This document shows positions 1-10,200 of a stretch of 60,542 nt of DNA, piece after piece. Source of the stretch: Geobacillus zalihae NBRC 101842. GTDB lineage: Bacteria; Bacillota; Bacilli; Bacillales; Anoxybacillaceae. Positions within the stretch are counted from its first letter, which is position 1. Each line of letters starts with the position of its first letter. Made by a program: the position numbers and the translations under genes. The stretch is taken from contig NZ_BCPV01000013.1 in the NCBI RefSeq assembly GCF_001544135.1, forward strand, positions 1 through 60,542, given 5' to 3'. The notes under the pieces were generated by a model, which ran no database searches, was not told the DNA's origin, and saw only the letters and a program-made list of their open reading frames with translations.

Positions 1-5
1 TCCAT
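1..5 (-). CDS. start of next gene, cut by window edge
   Basis: Only a start codon plus two bases is visible. On the minus strand an ATG at position 5 is preceded by GGAGAGGGCG, a plausible ribosome binding site. In B. subtilis the gene after ccdA is yneI, a response-regulator-like protein, so that is the likely identity. This is synteny inference only; no protein sequence can be read. Confidence 0.3.
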
Positions 6-65
6 CGCCCTCTCCTCAACGATATTCCTCCAACAACAGCCGCACAAAGGGCGGCTCCATCGCCG

Positions 66-773
66 CTAAAAACCAGTAAATCCGCCAAACAAGCTTGTCG
101 TATAAGCAATCAGCTTTGTCATCCAGTCAAAGTACAAAACGACGCCCATCGCCACCATGACATAGCCGCCCGCCTTCATGATGGATGCGCTATGGCGGCG
201 GATCCATTGCAGCTTGCCGATAAAAAACGACAACATGAAAAACGGAACGGCAAATCCGAGCGTATAAGCAAGCATATACATCATTCCTGAGCCCGGGTTG
301 GTGGCGGCTAGAGCGACAACCGCCACCAAAATCGGCCCCATGCACGGCGTCCAACCGGCGGCAAACGCCATGCCGATCAGCACGGAGCCGACATATCCCG
401 ATGGCCGTTCACGAAACGAAATGCGCCGGTCTTTCAGCAAAAACGCCGGCTTCCACAGCCCGGCGACGACGAGGCCGAGAGCGACGATCACGACCGCGCC
501 GATTTGCCGGATCGCATCTTGATAATCAACAAACAGCCTTCCAAGAAGCGAGGTGCCAAAGCCAAGCGAGATAAAAATGAGCGAGAAGCCGAGCAAAAAG
601 CAAAGCGTATGCCATAAGCTGCGGCGGTTCAGCATCGCGTTTTCCTCTTTCAACTCGCTGACCGACACGCCGGTGATATACGATAAAAACGCCGGATAAA
701 GCGGCAAGCAGCACGGGGAAATAAACGACAAAAACCCGGCGCCGAACGCTAAAAATAGATTGAGATCATTCAT
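66..773 (-). CDS. ccdA: cytochrome c biogenesis protein CcdA
   Basis: A 235-residue polytopic membrane protein that passes reducing equivalents across the membrane, needed for cytochrome c maturation and for reducing disulfides in spore proteins. About six hydrophobic segments are visible, with the family cysteine motifs [11 protein letters not shown] in the first segment and [10 protein letters not shown] in the fourth. An upstream in-frame extension is possible, but the ATG at 773 gives a protein starting MNDLNLF with the usual family length. Synteny with sirA, yneF and ynzD matches the B. subtilis ccdA locus. There is no fused thioredoxin domain, as is normal for the short CcdA type. Confidence 0.93.
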   Translation of the reverse strand: MNDLNLFLAFGAGFLSFISPCCLPLYPAFLSYITGVSVSELKEENAMLNRRSLWHTLCFLLGFSLIFISLGFGTSLLGRLFVDYQDAIRQIGAVVIVALGLVVAGLWKPAFLLKDRRISFRERPSGYVGSVLIGMAFAAGWTPCMGPILVAVVALAATNPGSGMMYMLAYTLGFAVPFFMLSFFIGKLQWIRRHSASIMKAGGYVMVAMGVVLYFDWMTKLIAYTTSLFGGFTGF

Positions 774-941
774 TGGTGAACCAGCCCCTGCTTTTTTACT
801 TTTTATTTTAGCAGAATTCCTTCTTCCCGTAACATGTTTCTCATTGTTCCTGGTCAATTTTTCTATTTTCCATTTTTGCGTTCACTGATAAAATAGTATA
901 AAGCACCATACACAATACTTCAAGCAAAGGACGGTCGATTC

Positions 942-1121
942 GTGCCGAAATGCAAATTGTTGACCTTGATTGAACAAAAGCGGATGGAGCTTGTCGACAC
1001 GGTGGCCAAAACGGGGTTAAACTCGGCGGCGGCCATGAAAATCAGCAAAGAACTTGACACGTTGCTCAATGCCTATCAACGCGAACAAACCAAGCGGCGA
1101 AAGCAAAGCGCCTCCCGCTAG
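942..1121 (+). CDS. ynzD: Spo0E-family aspartyl-phosphate phosphatase
   Basis: A 59-codon gene starting with GTG at 942, preceded by an AAAGGACGG-like ribosome binding site. The protein starts MPKCKLLTLIEQKRMELV and contains the Spo0E-like pattern: LIEQKR, then a loop, then SKELDTLLNAY, forming two short helices. Members of this family remove phosphate from Spo0A~P and so delay sporulation. B. subtilis has a family member, ynzD, between yneF and ccdA, the same neighbourhood, so this is probably its orthologue. It is the only plus-strand gene in this segment. Its stop codon lies inside its own terminator hairpin. Confidence 0.8.
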   Translation: MPKCKLLTLIEQKRMELVDTVAKTGLNSAAAMKISKELDTLLNAYQREQTKRRKQSASR

Positions 1122-1150
1122 GCGGGACATGGCGCTTTCTTCTTTTTGTT
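1104..1150 (+). terminator. terminator overlapping the Spo0E-like stop codon
   Basis: AAAGCGCC at 1105-1112 pairs with GGCGCTTT at 1131-1138, with an inner CCGC/GCGG stem, followed by CTTCTTTTTG. The stop codon at 1119-1121 lies in the loop region. It may also serve the converging yheH. Confidence 0.75.
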
Positions 1151-1178
1151 CCAAGCAGGGGCGGCAAAACGCCGCCAT

Positions 1179-2958
1179 TTACGCATGGACGTCGACGAGG
1201 CCGTTTTGCAGCAAGTACATTTGGTAGTAAAGCCCTTTTTGCGCCAGCAGTTGCTGATGCGTACCGCGCTCGATGATTTCGCCGCGGTGGAGGACGAAAA
1301 TTTGATCGGCGTCTTGAATCGTTGATAGACGGTGGGCGATGACGATCGTCGTCCGCCCTTTCCGCATGCGCATGAGCGCATCTTGAATCGCTTCCTCTGT
1401 TTCGGTGTCAATATGGGCGGTCGCCTCATCGAGCACCAAAATTTTCGGATCAGCAGCGATCGTGCGAGCAAAGGAAAGAAGCTGGCGCTGACCGCTTGAT
1501 AACGTCGCCCCGCGCTCGGCGAGCACATGGTCGTAACGATCGGGCAATTGCTCAATAAACGCATCGGCCTGCACGAGCCGAGCGGCCTCCTGAATGGCTT
1601 CGTCGTCCAGTTCCTGATTATACATGCGAATGTTCTCTTTGACCGTCCCGTAAAACAAAAACGGATCTTGCAAGACAAGGCCGAGGCGGCGGCGCAGCTC
1701 GGCGCGCGAGTAATCGCGGATCGACCGGCCGTCAAGCAAAATATCGCCGCGGTCAAACTCATAAAAGCGCATGAGCAAGTTGATGATCGAACTTTTGCCG
1801 CTGCCGGTATGGCCGACAAACGCGACCGTCTGACCTGGACGGATGACAAACGACAGCCGTTTCAGCACATCCCGTTTGCCATCGTAGGAAAAGCTGACAT
1901 CCCGAAATTCGATTTCCCCGCGCTCGATCGCATGCGGCGACCAGTTTGGATTGGCCGGCGCCTCTTCTTGATGATCAAGAAGGGCAAACACGCGAGAGGC
2001 GGAAACGATCGCCTGCTGGTAAAGAGACAGGCGCATCATCATTTGCGTCACCGGTTCGAAAAAGCGCTCCAAATAGTTGACAAACGCATACAGCACGCCG
2101 ATCTCAACTGGGCCATCAAGCGCCGTGATGCCAAAAAAGCTGAGAACCACTATGATTGACAACATATACACCACATCGATCGCCGGTCGAAGCAGCAGTC
2201 CATCGAGGTGGATGTTTTTCATCCCCGCCTTGCAATGCGCTTCATTGACGGCGGCAAACTCTTGATATAAACGGCGCTGCTGGCGGAACGCTTGAATGAC
2301 GGCCATTCCTTGCAGCGATTCGTTCAATTTGGCGTTCAGTTCGCTCAGCCGTTCGCGCATCTCTTGATAAAACACCGAGCTGTAGCGTCGGTATGTGTGC
2401 ATGATGAACGCGATCGCCGGGAGGATGAACAGGCAAAACAACGCAAGCTTAGCATCAAGCGAAAACATGGCGACAAACACGCCGATGACAAACAAGCCGT
2501 TTTGCACAAAGGCCGCTAGGACGCTGATGAACATGTCCTTGATCGCTTCTGTATCGTTCGTCACCCGCGAAACGATGCTTCCGCCCGGCGTCCGGTCAAA
2601 ATAGCTCATCCCGAGCCGGTGCACTTTCGCAAACACATCCATCCGCAGCGCTTGAATGACGTGCAAAGCGAGCCGCTGAAACTCGACAAGCTGGAAGTAG
2701 GAAATGATCGTTTTCAAGACGAGCACGCCGAGATAGGCGGCGGCCAGCGCCGCCACCGGTCCAAAAGCAAGGCGGCCCGGCACCAAATAGTCGTCAATGA
2801 ACACTTTCACCAAATACGGGCCGGAAAGCTCCCCGGCCGTTGCCAACAGAAGAAGCGTAAACGCAAGCGCAGTTTCTTTTTTTGTATCTTCCCATATAAG
2901 CGAGCAGCCGCCATAAAACGCGCCGCTGCTCTTTTGTTGTCAACCATCGGTCGTTCAT
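1179..2958 (-). pseudogene. yheH: ABC multidrug exporter subunit YheH, frameshifted near the N-terminus
   Basis: The second half of a heterodimeric ABC exporter (BmrC/BmrD type) with fused membrane and ATPase domains. The start ATG at 2958 follows AGGGGGAAGTGG and opens MNDRWLTTKEQRRV; 25 codons later the frame is lost at a run of seven A (plus-strand T7 at 2877-2883). Removing one A joins GRYKK to ETALAFTLLLLATAGEL and restores a protein of about 592 residues. The remainder is intact: six membrane segments, Walker A GHTGSGKSS, signature LSSGQRQLL and Walker B LVLDEATAHID with the catalytic Glu. A second translation start inside the gene would give a 555-residue protein lacking the first helix. 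The frameshift could be a sequencing error, a real mutation or a slippage site. Confidence 0.85.
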
Positions 2959-3048
2959 CCACTTCCCCCTATCTCCACAAACAACTTGTGTTTTCATGTT
3001 TTTCGATCCGCTCGTTTTTGGCGGGAGCTCGAACGTTCAGGTCTGTTG

Positions 3049-4788
3049 TTACTCCGCAAGCGCCTCAAGCTGCTGGCGTCGATGCATGTCACGATACCAG
3101 CCGTCTTCTGCCATCAGCTGCTCGTGCGTTCCGGCCTGCACAATTCGCCCCCCGTCAAGGACGAGAATCCAATCGGCATGCTCAACCGCGCTTAAACGAT
3201 GAGCGGCGATGATCGTCGTTTTTCCGCGCCGCTCCTGTTTGAGCGCCGCTAAAATCCGCGCCTCGGTCTTCGCATCCACGGCCGACAACGCATCATCAAA
3301 AATGAGCACTTCCGGGTCAATGAGAAGCGCCCGGGCGATGGACAGCCGCTGTTTTTGCCCACCGGATAGGGAAACGCCGCGCTCGCCGATGACCGTCTCA
3401 TACCCGTCAGGAAACTGCAAAATGTCATCATGAATGTCGGCCAGCCGCGCCGCCCGGACGACCTCGTCCTCTCCGGCTTCCGGCTTGGCAAAGGCAATGT
3501 TGTCGCGGACAGAGGCAGAAAACAAGAAATGGTCTTGCGGCACGTAGCCGATCGCCGAACGGAGCGCGAAAAGCGTATAATCGCGGATGTCGCGGCCGCC
3601 GAAGCGAATCTCGCCGTCATAGCCGTCAAACTCGCGCAGCAGCAGGCGAAGCAGCGTCGTTTTGCCCGCCCCGGTTTTGCCGACGACGCCAAGCGTCGCC
3701 CCGCGCTCCAGCGAAAAACGAATGTCCGCGAGCGCCGGCTTTGTCTCTCCCGGATAGACGAACCGGCGAACACGGTATTCAATGTCCCCTTTCGGCGGGA
3801 CATCTACGGCATCGGGGTGCTCGATGATTTCATCTTGTTCAGCCAACAGCGCCCGCACCCGGTCGTACGAAGCGCGCCCTCGCTCAACAATGTTAAACAG
3901 CCAGCCGAACGCCAACATCGGCCAAATGAGCAGGCCAAGGTAGGTCGTAAACGACACAAGCTCGCCGATCGTCAATTCGCCCGCCAAAACCATTTGGCTG
4001 CCAAACGCCACAGCGAGAAAAAACGACAGCCCAACAAGCAGCCCGATCGTCGGATCAAACAAGGCGTCAATTTTGGCGACGGCAACGTTTTTCGCCACGA
4101 CGTCTTCCGATTGACGGCGAAACGCCTCGACATCGTGTTCCTCATAGCCGAACGCCTTGATGACGCGGATGCCGCTGACGCTTTCCTGCACCTTGTCGTT
4201 CAGCGACGAAAACGCCGCTTGCGCCGTTAAAAACCGACGATGGAGCATCGTCCCATAGCGGCTCGTCGCCGCCGCCATCAGGGGCATCGGCAATAGGCTG
4301 ATGAGCGTCAGCTTCCAGCTGATCGAAAACGCCATCGTCGCCAACACGAACCCGCCAAGCGTCACTGAGTCAACAAGCGTCAAAATGCCGCTTCCGGCCG
4401 TCTGCTGAATCGCCTGCAAATCGTTGGTCGCATGGGCCATTAAATCGCCGATCCGCTTCCGCTGGTAAAACGACGGCGACATGTTCGTAAAATGCTGATA
4501 CAGCTCGTTGCGCAGCTGGCGGGCAAGCTTGACCGCCGAACCGAAAATGAAAATGCGCCAAGCGTAGCGGAGCCCGTAAAGCGCCGCCGCAACGGCGGCG
4601 AGGACGGCGATCCAGCGGATGAGCACTTCTTTTGTCATCGTGCCGTTTTTCATATGATCGACCAACAGGCCGAGCACTTTCGGCGGGACGGTCTCCAAAA
4701 ACGCCACGATGACAAGCACGAAAATGCCGGTGATATACGCCTTCTTTTCTTGACGGAAAAACCAAAACAAATCGCGAAACACGCGCAT
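3049..4788 (-). CDS. yheI: ABC multidrug exporter subunit YheI
   Basis: A 579-residue ABC half-transporter, partner of the YheH gene 90 bp downstream. The ATG at 4788 has a near-perfect AAAGGAGG site; an in-frame ATG at 4830 lacks one. Residues 1-320 form six membrane helices. The ATPase domain has Walker A GKTGAGKTT, a canonical LSGGQKQR signature and Walker B VLIFDDALSAVD, where Asp replaces the catalytic Glu. Together with the LSSGQ signature and normal Glu of YheH, this gives one canonical and one degenerate ATP site, typical of heterodimeric exporters such as BmrCD. No leader-peptide gene like B. subtilis bmrB is evident upstream. Confidence 0.92.
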   Translation of the reverse strand: MRVFRDLFWFFRQEKKAYITGIFVLVIVAFLETVPPKVLGLLVDHMKNGTMTKEVLIRWIAVLAAVAAALYGLRYAWRIFIFGSAVKLARQLRNELYQHFTNMSPSFYQRKRIGDLMAHATNDLQAIQQTAGSGILTLVDSVTLGGFVLATMAFSISWKLTLISLLPMPLMAAATSRYGTMLHRRFLTAQAAFSSLNDKVQESVSGIRVIKAFGYEEHDVEAFRRQSEDVVAKNVAVAKIDALFDPTIGLLVGLSFFLAVAFGSQMVLAGELTIGELVSFTTYLGLLIWPMLAFGWLFNIVERGRASYDRVRALLAEQDEIIEHPDAVDVPPKGDIEYRVRRFVYPGETKPALADIRFSLERGATLGVVGKTGAGKTTLLRLLLREFDGYDGEIRFGGRDIRDYTLFALRSAIGYVPQDHFLFSASVRDNIAFAKPEAGEDEVVRAARLADIHDDILQFPDGYETVIGERGVSLSGGQKQRLSIARALLIDPEVLIFDDALSAVDAKTEARILAALKQERRGKTTIIAAHRLSAVEHADWILVLDGGRIVQAGTHEQLMAEDGWYRDMHRRQQLEALAE

Positions 4789-4833
4789 AAGGCCCGCCCT
4801 CCTTTCATTTGGCTGACGAACAATCGCCATATT

Positions 4834-4862
4834 ATTGTAACAAAACTAGAAAAATTTTGAAA
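4834..4862 (-). promoter_or_regulatory. candidate SigmaA promoter for yheI-yheH
   Basis: On the minus strand -35 TTTCAA (4857-4862) and -10 TACAAT (4834-4839) are separated by 17 nt. This would give a leader of about 40 nt before the yheI ATG. Confidence 0.45.
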
Positions 4863-4875
4863 GAACATTTTGGCA

Positions 4876-4907
4876 AAATAAAAAGACACTCTCGATCGAG
4901 TGTCCGT
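4876..4907 (-). terminator. yneF terminator
   Basis: On the minus strand GACACTC pairs with GAGTGTC around a GATCGA loop, followed by TTTTTATTTT. It separates yneF from yheI. Confidence 0.8.
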
Positions 4908-4912
4908 TTCGC

Positions 4913-5125
4913 TTATTTCAGTTGATTGTTCATCATTTTCATCATCTGATTGATTTTCTTCTGGGATGGCGTCATTCCCATTTGCATCATCATCATGCGA
5001 ATCATTTGTTCATTGATCGGCGGGTTTTTCTTCAAATAATTGATCATCGTTTTGCGGGCGACGAAAAATCCGATCGCCACCCCGGCGATGAGCGCCAGCA
5101 CGCCAACGAGAATCGTACCCCACAT
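4913..5125 (-). CDS. yneF: UPF0154 family membrane protein YneF
   Basis: A 70-residue protein with one N-terminal membrane helix ([20 protein letters not shown]) followed by a basic, methionine-rich soluble tail ([20 protein letters not shown]). Length, sequence and position between sirA and ccdA match YneF of B. subtilis. The molecular role is not known to me; the topology suggests a small membrane-anchored protein with a cytoplasmic tail. Confidence 0.92.
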   Translation of the reverse strand: MWGTILVGVLALIAGVAIGFFVARKTMINYLKKNPPINEQMIRMMMMQMGMTPSQKKINQMMKMMNNQLK

Positions 5126-5214
5126 AACAGCGATTTTCCTCCTTCTTGTTGTCTCCCTAACAGTGTACTAAACGATGCGTCATTAGACAATATTTCGCGG
5201 CAAAAATCTTTTCA

Positions 5215-5652
5215 TTACGCAAATTTTCTTCCTTGTCGAGGCGCAGACAGCCAGTAGTAATCGACAAAATCGGCGTCGACCGCCAAAAACGTCGGCGAAA
5301 TCCGAGCGAGCGCCCGTCCGATGTCCGCGGCAAGCGGCGCGCTGTCAGCGACAAGAAGCAAGCGGCGCTTTTGCACGACAAGCAACGCTTCCTCGCCGGA
5401 ATCGTTTTGCAAAACAAACATATTGCGCTCCAAATTTTTGCCGACGCGGCCGGCAAAATATTGCTTTAAGCCAAGTTCCAGGCGCGAAAATGACAGCCGT
5501 TCGGTGATAAATTCGACTTGCTTGCGGCAAATCGCCTTCAGCGGCGCTTTCGCGTATTGATGCTCACGAAGCAGTTCGACAATTTTTTCTGCCCGATGGC
5601 GGTAATGCGACGCCACATCGTCATTCAACAAATAAATCCAATAGCGGACCAT
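5215..5652 (-). CDS. sirA: sporulation inhibitor of replication SirA
   Basis: A 145-residue protein starting MVRYWIYLLNDDVASHYRHR. SirA binds domain I of DnaA and blocks new rounds of replication once Spo0A is active. The ATG at 5652 follows ATGGGGGATGGGGC; upstream in-frame codons run into the tkt terminator, so they were excluded. The order tkt, sirA, yneF is that of B. subtilis. Family identity rests on the N-terminal pattern, length and synteny. Confidence 0.85.
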   Translation of the reverse strand: MVRYWIYLLNDDVASHYRHRAEKIVELLREHQYAKAPLKAICRKQVEFITERLSFSRLELGLKQYFAGRVGKNLERNMFVLQNDSGEEALLVVQKRRLLLVADSAPLAADIGRALARISPTFLAVDADFVDYYWLSAPRQGRKFA

Positions 5653-5858
5653 GCCCCATCCCCCATTTCTGTTCAATCTATTTTCTATTATAGAAAATGA
5701 AAGGGGAAAAATATGTCTATTAACGGCAAGTTTTTTCACTAACATTGTCGATTTTTGTTTGCGATGGCCATGCGGCCGCAAACAGGCCAACAAACAAGCC
5801 TTTGTCCTCGATTCAACCCCGAAAATACTTGACCAAAGCGCAGCCATCTTTCACAAAA
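5653..5858 (-). promoter_or_regulatory. sirA upstream region
   Basis: An AT-rich gap between tkt and sirA. It contains TATAAT (minus strand, near 5686-5691) inside a small palindrome, TCTATTATAGA, and an ATCGACA motif near 5748, one mismatch from a Spo0A box. Spo0A control is known for sirA in B. subtilis; the sites here are tentative. Confidence 0.3.
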
Positions 5859-5894
5859 ACAAGCTGCCCCTGCAACAACGCAAGGGCAGCTTTT
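5859..5894 (-). terminator. tkt terminator
   Basis: On the minus strand AAGCTGCCC pairs with GGGCAGCTT around a 13-nt loop, then GTTTTTG. It lies directly after the tkt stop codon. Confidence 0.85.
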
Positions 5895-5898
5895 CCGG

Positions 5899-7905
5899 TT
5901 ACTTGCCGAGCAGCGCTTTTGTGCGGCGGACGACGTTGTCAACCGTAAAGCCATACTCGGCCATGATTTTCTCTCCCGGAGCGGAAGCACCGAATCGGTC
6001 GATGGCCAAAATGTCGCCCTCGGCGCCGACGTAGCGCTCCCAACCGAGCGACGCGCCCATTTCAATGGCGAGCCGCTTCGTCACGGCCGGCGGAAGCACT
6101 TCATCGCGGTACGATTTTGGCTGCGCTTCGAAGCGGTCCCACGATGGCATGCTGATGACGGAGACATGGATGCCCTCAGCGGCAAGCGCTTCTTGCGCTT
6201 TGACGGCCAGACCGACTTCCGAGCCAGTCGCCAACAACAGCGCCTCCGGAGCACCGTTTTTCGCCGGTGAAACGACGTACGCACCTTTTTTCACGCCTTC
6301 ATACGCCAACTCAGCTGTTGCCGCCAACGTCGGCACATCTTGACGCGTCAAGACGAGCGCAGTCGGCTTGTCCGTCGATTCGAGCGCCAGCCGCCATGCG
6401 GCCGCCGTTTCGTTTGCGTCAGCCGGACGGATGACCGACAAGTTCGGCATCGCCCGAAGCGAAGCGAGATGTTCGATCGGCTCGTGCGTCGGCCCGTCTT
6501 CGCCGACGGCGATGCTGTCGTGCGTCAAGACGTAGATGACCGGCAAGCCCATCAGCGCCGCCAAGCGGATCGCCGGACGCAAATAGTCAGAGAACACGAA
6601 GAACGTGCCGCCGAACACTTTCAATCCGCCGTGAAGCGCCATGCCATTGAGCGCCGCCCCCATGGCAAACTCGCGCACGCCAAACCAAATGTTGCGCCCT
6701 TCGTAGCTGTCCGGCAAGAAGTTGCCGCCGCCTTTGATGAGCGTTTTATTCGAGCTTGCCAAGTCCGCCGAACCGCCAAACAATTGCGGCACCGCTTTGG
6801 CGATGGCGTTGATCACGTCCCCGGACGATGAGCGGGTCGCCAGGCTTTTGCCTGCTTCGTATACCGGCAAAGAAGCTTCCCATCCATCTGGCAGTTTGCC
6901 TTCGATCGCTCGCTTCAATTGGGCGGCCAGCTCCGGATGCGCCCGTTCGTACGCGGCGAACTGTTCGTTCCATTCCGCTTCTTTTTTCGCACCGGCCTCT
7001 TGCACCGTCGCACGGAAGTGGGCGTACACTTCTTCTGGCACGTAAAAATCTTCCGCAAATGTCCAACGATACGCCTCTTTCGTCAGCTTCGCCTCTTGGG
7101 CGCCGAGCGGAGCGCCGTGGACGCCGGACGTGCCCGCTTTATTTGGCGCGCCGTAGCCAATCGTCGTTTTGACTTCAATGAGCGTCGGCCGGCTGAGGTC
7201 CGCCCGCGCCTCCTCGAGCGCTTTGGCGATTTCTTCAATATTGTTGCCGTCCTCAACGCGCAAATATTGCCAACCGTACGCTTGGAAACGTTGGGCGACG
7301 TTTTCCGAGAACGACAGGTTGAGCTCCCCGTCCAGCGAAATGTCGTTCGAGTCATACAGGACGATCAGACGGCCGAGCTTCAAGTGGCCGGCGAGTGACG
7401 CCGCTTCGCTCGCCACTCCTTCCATCAAATCGCCATCGCCGCAAATGGCGTACGTATAATGATTGATAATCTCAAACCCGTCGCGGTTGTATGTAGCGGC
7501 CAAATGCCGCTCCGCCATCGCCATGCCGACCGCCATCGCGATCCCTTGGCCAAGCGGTCCCGTCGTCGCTTCCACGCCCGGCGTATGGCCGTATTCCGGA
7601 TGGCCCGGCGTTTTGCTTCCCCATTGACGGAATTGTTTCAAATCATCCATCGATACGTCGTAGCCGCTTAAATGAAGCAAGCTGTACAATAACATCGACC
7701 CGTGCCCGGCTGACAAGACAAACCGGTCGCGGTTGAACCAGTTTGGATTCGCCGGGTTATGATTCATAAATTTCGTCCAAAGCGTGTACGCCATCGGCGC
7801 CGCGCCCATCGGCATGCCCGGGTGCCCGGATTTCGCTTTTTCGATCGCGTCAATCGACAGCGTTCGAATCGTCGTAATCGCCAACTCCTCGATTGAATGC
7901 GCCAT
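5899..7905 (-). CDS. tkt: transketolase
   Basis: A 668-residue thiamine-diphosphate enzyme of the non-oxidative pentose phosphate pathway, moving two-carbon ketol units between sugar phosphates. Visible motifs are SGHPGMPMG near the N-terminus, the TPP motif starting GDGDLMEG and ending LYDSNDIS, the pyrimidine-domain motif [13 protein letters not shown], and the C-terminal domain. The ATG at 7905 follows AAAGGGAGGAAGACG; a longer frame to 7947 lacks a comparable site. A terminator follows. Confidence 0.97.
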   Translation of the reverse strand: MAHSIEELAITTIRTLSIDAIEKAKSGHPGMPMGAAPMAYTLWTKFMNHNPANPNWFNRDRFVLSAGHGSMLLYSLLHLSGYDVSMDDLKQFRQWGSKTPGHPEYGHTPGVEATTGPLGQGIAMAVGMAMAERHLAATYNRDGFEIINHYTYAICGDGDLMEGVASEAASLAGHLKLGRLIVLYDSNDISLDGELNLSFSENVAQRFQAYGWQYLRVEDGNNIEEIAKALEEARADLSRPTLIEVKTTIGYGAPNKAGTSGVHGAPLGAQEAKLTKEAYRWTFAEDFYVPEEVYAHFRATVQEAGAKKEAEWNEQFAAYERAHPELAAQLKRAIEGKLPDGWEASLPVYEAGKSLATRSSSGDVINAIAKAVPQLFGGSADLASSNKTLIKGGGNFLPDSYEGRNIWFGVREFAMGAALNGMALHGGLKVFGGTFFVFSDYLRPAIRLAALMGLPVIYVLTHDSIAVGEDGPTHEPIEHLASLRAMPNLSVIRPADANETAAAWRLALESTDKPTALVLTRQDVPTLAATAELAYEGVKKGAYVVSPAKNGAPEALLLATGSEVGLAVKAQEALAAEGIHVSVISMPSWDRFEAQPKSYRDEVLPPAVTKRLAIEMGASLGWERYVGAEGDILAIDRFGASAPGEKIMAEYGFTVDNVVRRTKALLGK

Positions 7906-8023
7906 CGTCTTCCTCCCTTTCATCAACATGGTGTCATTTACTATCATATAGAAAATCAGATTCCTTGTACAACGTTTATTTCCTCCTTCGGGACAAACGA
8001 GACGCCGTCTGTTTTTTCGCGGC

Positions 8024-8254
8024 TTAATGGAAGCGCCGCCGCTGGCTTTCCTTTAATTTTTTCGGCGTCACGTCGTTGCCGTTCGGGTCAATGACGGTCA
8101 CTGTATGGAGCATATCGGTCATCGCCTTGCGGAACGCTTGAATGTACTCACGGCGCAGCTTCGCTTGCTCGAAGGCCTCTTCGGCCGACAAGCCGGCCGT
8201 TTTCGCTTTTTTCGCCAGTTCATTGATGCGGGCTAATTTATGTTTGGCAAGCAT
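8024..8254 (-). CDS. ynzC: DUF896/UPF0291 protein YnzC
   Basis: A 76-residue, highly charged, helical protein starting [18 protein letters not shown] and ending QRRRFH. Length, the internal RREYIQAFR motif and position between yneB and tkt match YnzC. In B. subtilis ynzC belongs to the LexA-regulated yneA-yneB-ynzC group, which is the likely arrangement here. The biochemical function is not established to my knowledge. Confidence 0.93.
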   Translation of the reverse strand: MLAKHKLARINELAKKAKTAGLSAEEAFEQAKLRREYIQAFRKAMTDMLHTVTVIDPNGNDVTPKKLKESQRRRFH

Positions 8255-8383
8255 TGATCATCTTCTCCTATCTGCCATATTCTCACTCTGTTTTATCTTA
8301 TCTGATCAACCGGGAAGATGGCAACGATGGCATCTTGGCTTCCTTTGCCCGCTCGCCGCTTTAGGGTCAGGCGCAGTACACGA

Positions 8384-9362
<979 letters not shown>

Positions 9363-9379
9363 TCTCCCCACCCTTTCTA

Positions 9380-9392
9380 GAATGTTTGTTCG
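9380..9392. promoter_or_regulatory. LexA box 1
   Basis: GAATGTTTGTTCG, close to the Bacillus SOS box (GAAC-N4-GTTC). It lies downstream of the yneA -10, where bound LexA would block yneA transcription. Confidence 0.7.
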
Positions 9393-9401
9393 CTTTCCTT
9401 C

Positions 9402-9431
9402 ATTATAGTCAAGAACATTTGTTTGTGTCAA
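9402..9431 (-). promoter_or_regulatory. yneA promoter
   Basis: On the minus strand -35 TTGACA (9426-9431), 18-nt spacer, -10 TATAAT (9402-9407): a near-consensus SigmaA promoter. LexA box 2 lies inside the spacer. Confidence 0.8.
9413..9425. promoter_or_regulatory. LexA box 2
   Basis: GAACATTTGTTTG, matching GAAC-N4-GTTY, placed between the -35 and -10 of the yneA promoter. Confidence 0.7.
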
Positions 9432-9440
9432 TAAAAAACT

Positions 9441-9454
9441 CGAACTTATGTTTG
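9441..9454. promoter_or_regulatory. LexA box 3
   Basis: CGAACTTATGTTTG, the best SOS-box match here. It overlaps the -35 of the lexA promoter, so it fits lexA autoregulation. Confidence 0.75.
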
Positions 9455-9480
9455 TTTTTTCGTCTTCCGCATGGTATAAT
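9452..9480 (+). promoter_or_regulatory. lexA promoter
   Basis: -35 TTGTTT (9452-9457), 17-nt spacer, -10 TATAAT (9475-9480), about 33 nt before the lexA ATG. The -35 overlaps LexA box 3. Confidence 0.8.
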
Positions 9481-9513
9481 GAAGGCAAATGATGTGGCGA
9501 GAGGTGTGAAACC

Positions 9514-10137
9514 ATGACGAAACTGTCAAAACGACAACAGCAAATTTTAGAGTTTATTAAACAGGAAGTAAAAACAAAAGGCTATCCTCCGTCGGTGCGG
9601 GAAATTGGGGAAGCGGTTGGACTGGCGTCAAGTTCGACGGTCCACGGGCATCTCGCGCGCCTAGAAAGCAAAGGGTACATCCGCCGCGACCCGACAAAGC
9701 CGCGCGCCATTGAAATTTTGGACAACGATATGGCCAAGGAGAGAGAAAAAGAGGAGATCATCTCGGTGCCGATCATCGGCAAGGTGACGGCCGGTCAACC
9801 GATTACAGCGGTGGAAAACATCGAAGGCTACTTTCCGCTGCCGAAGCGGCTCGCCGCTGGCGAGGAGCAGCTGTTTATGCTTGAAGTGATGGGCGACAGC
9901 ATGATCGAAGCCGGCATTCTCGACGGCGACTACGTCATCGTCCGCCAGCAGTCATCGGCCAACAACGGCGACATCGTCGTCGCCATGACGGAAGACAACG
10001 AGGCGACGGTGAAGCGGTTTTTCAAGGAAAAAGACCACATCCGCCTGCAGCCGGAAAACGCCCATCTTGAGCCGATCATCGTCCGCGACTGCACGATTCT
10101 CGGCAAAGTGATCGGCGTCTATCGCCTGTTCGACTGA
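9514..10137 (+). CDS. lexA: SOS repressor LexA
   Basis: A 207-residue repressor of the DNA-damage regulon. The N-terminal winged helix (residues 1-70) has [19 protein letters not shown]. The self-cleavage site is Ala93-Gly94 (VTAGQP), and the catalytic dyad is Ser129 (GDSMIEAG) and Lys167 (EATVKRFF). RecA filaments trigger cleavage, which links this gene to the intron-split recA elsewhere in the window. Divergent from yneA with three LexA boxes between, and followed by a bidirectional terminator shared with glnA. Confidence 0.97.
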   Translation: MTKLSKRQQQILEFIKQEVKTKGYPPSVREIGEAVGLASSSTVHGHLARLESKGYIRRDPTKPRAIEILDNDMAKEREKEEIISVPIIGKVTAGQPITAVENIEGYFPLPKRLAAGEEQLFMLEVMGDSMIEAGILDGDYVIVRQQSSANNGDIVVAMTEDNEATVKRFFKEKDHIRLQPENAHLEPIIVRDCTILGKVIGVYRLFD

Positions 10138-10156
10138 CTCGTGCCGGCCTGCGCCC

Positions 10157-10196
10157 ATAAAAAAGCTGCCCTGAAAAAAACGGGGCAGCTTTTTTA
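10157..10196. terminator. bidirectional terminator between lexA and glnA
   Basis: AAAAAAGCTGCCC pairs with GGGCAGCTTTTTT around a 12-nt loop. T-runs occur on both strands, so it can end both converging genes. Confidence 0.9.
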
Positions 10197-10200
10197 TGAA

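Noticed and set aside
3430-4230. 266-codon plus-strand frame
   Set aside because: Antisense shadow of yheI; the composition (many Arg, Gln, His) is typical of reverse-strand frames.
4650-4889. leader-peptide-like frame before yheI, as with bmrB of B. subtilis
   Set aside because: The frame starts in the yneF terminator, upstream of the likely promoter, and overlaps yheI out of frame; no attenuator hairpins were seen.
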